DNA of 7,067 nucleotides from Betaproteobacteria bacterium (GTDB lineage: Bacteria; Pseudomonadota; Gammaproteobacteria; Burkholderiales; SG8-39). Every line of letters starts with the position of its first letter. The first letter of the stretch is position 1. Under the pieces are notes generated by a model. The model had not been told where the DNA came from. It made no database searches and saw only the letters and a program-made list of their open reading frames with translations. The DNA lies in NCBI GenBank assembly GCA_029858545.1, contig JAOUFA010000187.1, forward strand, positions 1 through 7,067. Direction: 5' to 3'. Below, piece after piece: positions 6,147-7,067 of the stretch. Both the position numbers and the translations under genes were made by a program.

Positions 6147-7067
6147 TCATGCGTAGACGTCGATGAGCCGTTCGGAACGCGCGGCCGGCGCGCCGTGTGT
6201 CGTGGCGAGTTCGTCGCCGGGGGCGGCAATGCCGGGGAGGGCGGGGTGCGCGCGCGCTTCGCGTGCGTCGCTGCGGCCCGCAAAGCCCGCGCCGACCGAC
6301 GCATCGCCGAGCCGGACGTCGATTTCGGAGAATTGTTCGCGCAGCTCGGGAAGCGCCCGCTCGATCGCGGCGCGCGTCTCCTCGGCCGCCGCGACGAACG
6401 CGACGCTCGCCTGGCCGTCGGTAATCTGGATGCGAACCGAAACCGGACCCAGTTCCGCCGGATGGATGCGGATCTCGGCCGACTGCACGCCCTGCGACAA
6501 GGCGAGCCCGACCTGAGAGACGAAGGATTCGCGCCACGCCGGCGTGTCGAGCGGCGCGGCGATCGCGTAGCGCGCCGGGGTTGTGGCGGTGTTGGGGGCC
6601 GCCTGCGGAAGGGGCTGCGGCGCGATCTGCGCGAGCCCCGCGCCGGCCGATCCCGGTTGCGGCGGTGCCGACTCGCCGGACTCGGGGCCGTGCACGAGCG
6701 CCGCGTGCAACCCGGGCAGTGCGCGCGCTTCGGCGGCGGCGAGTGCGCCGGCCGGCGCACGCGCGTCGCCCTCGGCGGACCGATCGCGCACCGCCGGCAC
6801 GGCACCGCGCCCCGCCGGCGGTGCGCCGCGCGGCAGCGTATCGATGCCGCTTGCCGGAAATGCCGCAGCTGGACGGGTCGCGTGCGAATCGTCGGTCGCT
6901 TCCGCCGTGACCGGCGACGCGCCGGTGAGGCCGATGCCGGGCGCCGACGCCGACGCCGACGCAAGGCCCGGCAATGCCATCGGCGGCAGGTCGGGCGGCG
7001 CGGCGCCCGCGCAGGACCCGGACGATTCGCCGGCGGGCGATTCGCCCGGCGCTGCCGCGGTCGCGAC
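6147..7067 (-). CDS. fliK: Flagellar hook-length control protein FliK, C-terminal part (5' end outside window)
   Basis: FliK is the exported molecular ruler that measures the hook and then switches export from hook to filament subunits by contacting FlhB. The frame is open from the right edge to TGA at 6149-6147, giving 306 residues. The first 165 or so are low-complexity and rich in Ala, Pro, Gly and Ser, as expected for the stretched ruler region. Residues about 168-259 form the globular FliK C-terminal domain, with WRESFVSQVGLALSQGVQSA, the hallmark HPAELGPVSVRIQITDGQAS (starting near 202), then FVAAAEETRAAIERALPELR. The protein ends RLIDVYA, typical of the family. An ATG at 6980 is internal: the frame continues upstream without a stop, and the residues there have the same composition. 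The real start lies off the window. This is the most upstream flagellar gene visible; the fliL gap follows it. Confidence 0.93.
   Translation of the reverse strand, partial: VATAAAPGESPAGESSGSCAGAAPPDLPPMALPGLASASASAPGIGLTGASPVTAEATDDSHATRPAAAFPASGIDTLPRGAPPAGRGAVPAVRDRSAEGDARAPAGALAAAEARALPGLHAALVHGPESGESAPPQPGSAGAGLAQIAPQPLPQAAPNTATTPARYAIAAPLDTPAWRESFVSQVGLALSQGVQSAEIRIHPAELGPVSVRIQITDGQASVAFVAAAEETRAAIERALPELREQFSEIDVRLGDASVGAGFAGRSDAREARAHPALPGIAAPGDELATTHGAPAARSERLIDVYA
6943..6960. repeat. Three tandem GCCGAC hexamers in fliK
   Basis: Three perfect 6-bp units encode the SASASA part of the FliK ruler region. Unit-number change would stay in frame and alter ruler length by two residues per unit. 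It is short and may be only compositional. Confidence 0.55.

Noticed and set aside
4508..6964. An open - strand frame of 818 codons running through fliN/fliM boundaries, fliL and fliK
   Set aside because: It crosses four genes in another frame, its product is Arg/Pro/Ala low-complexity, and it matches no fold. High-GC codon bias removes stops from the alternative frame.
1..7067. Search for an undescribed system: mobile elements, CRISPR, RNA genes, defence or secretion cargo
   Set aside because: Nearly every base is accounted for by recognised flagellar or signalling genes. I saw no terminal repeats, arrays, tRNA-like folds or foreign-composition islands.

Overview
The window is GC-rich bacterial DNA (roughly two thirds G+C by eye) and is densely coding. 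It looks like a chromosomal flagellar locus from a motile proteobacterium, most probably a betaproteobacterium. I base that on the compact fliK-fliL-fliM-fliN-fliO-fliP-fliQ-fliR order, the LSQDEVDALLKGVTGE start of FliM, the Ala/Pro-rich N-terminal arm of FliN, and the overall protein character. The placement is inference and I cannot name a genus.

Layout. On the + strand, positions 2-394 hold the C-terminal end of an EAL-domain c-di-GMP phosphodiesterase, cut by the left edge. After a 13-nt gap comes a complete soluble PAS-histidine kinase (408-1823). A short GC-rich hairpin with a T run sits in the 31-nt gap between this gene and the convergent fliR, and is the likely terminator of the + strand operon. 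From 1855 to the right edge everything is on the - strand: fliR, fliQ, fliP, fliO, fliN, fliM, fliL and the C-terminal part of fliK, read right to left. The only sizeable gap is the stretch of about 100 nt between fliK and fliL. There are no RNA genes, mobile elements, CRISPR arrays or insertion sequences.

How it works together. FliK sets hook length and triggers the export specificity switch. FliL is a membrane protein next to the stator. FliM and FliN form the C-ring switch that binds CheY-P. FliO helps assemble the FliP/FliQ/FliR export gate. Translational coupling is strongly suggested by TGA/ATG and TGA/GTG 4-nt overlaps (fliN-fliO, fliP-fliQ), a 14-nt overlap (fliO-fliP) and a 1-nt gap (fliM-fliN). 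The + strand pair joins c-di-GMP hydrolysis to a two-component kinase. Its position beside the flagellar operon fits a role in motility or lifestyle control, but nothing in the sequence proves that.

I found no previously undescribed system. The most noteworthy points are the EAL-kinase pair facing the flagellar operon, the apparently one-directional terminator between them, the absence of flhB after fliR, and small start-site and residue oddities.
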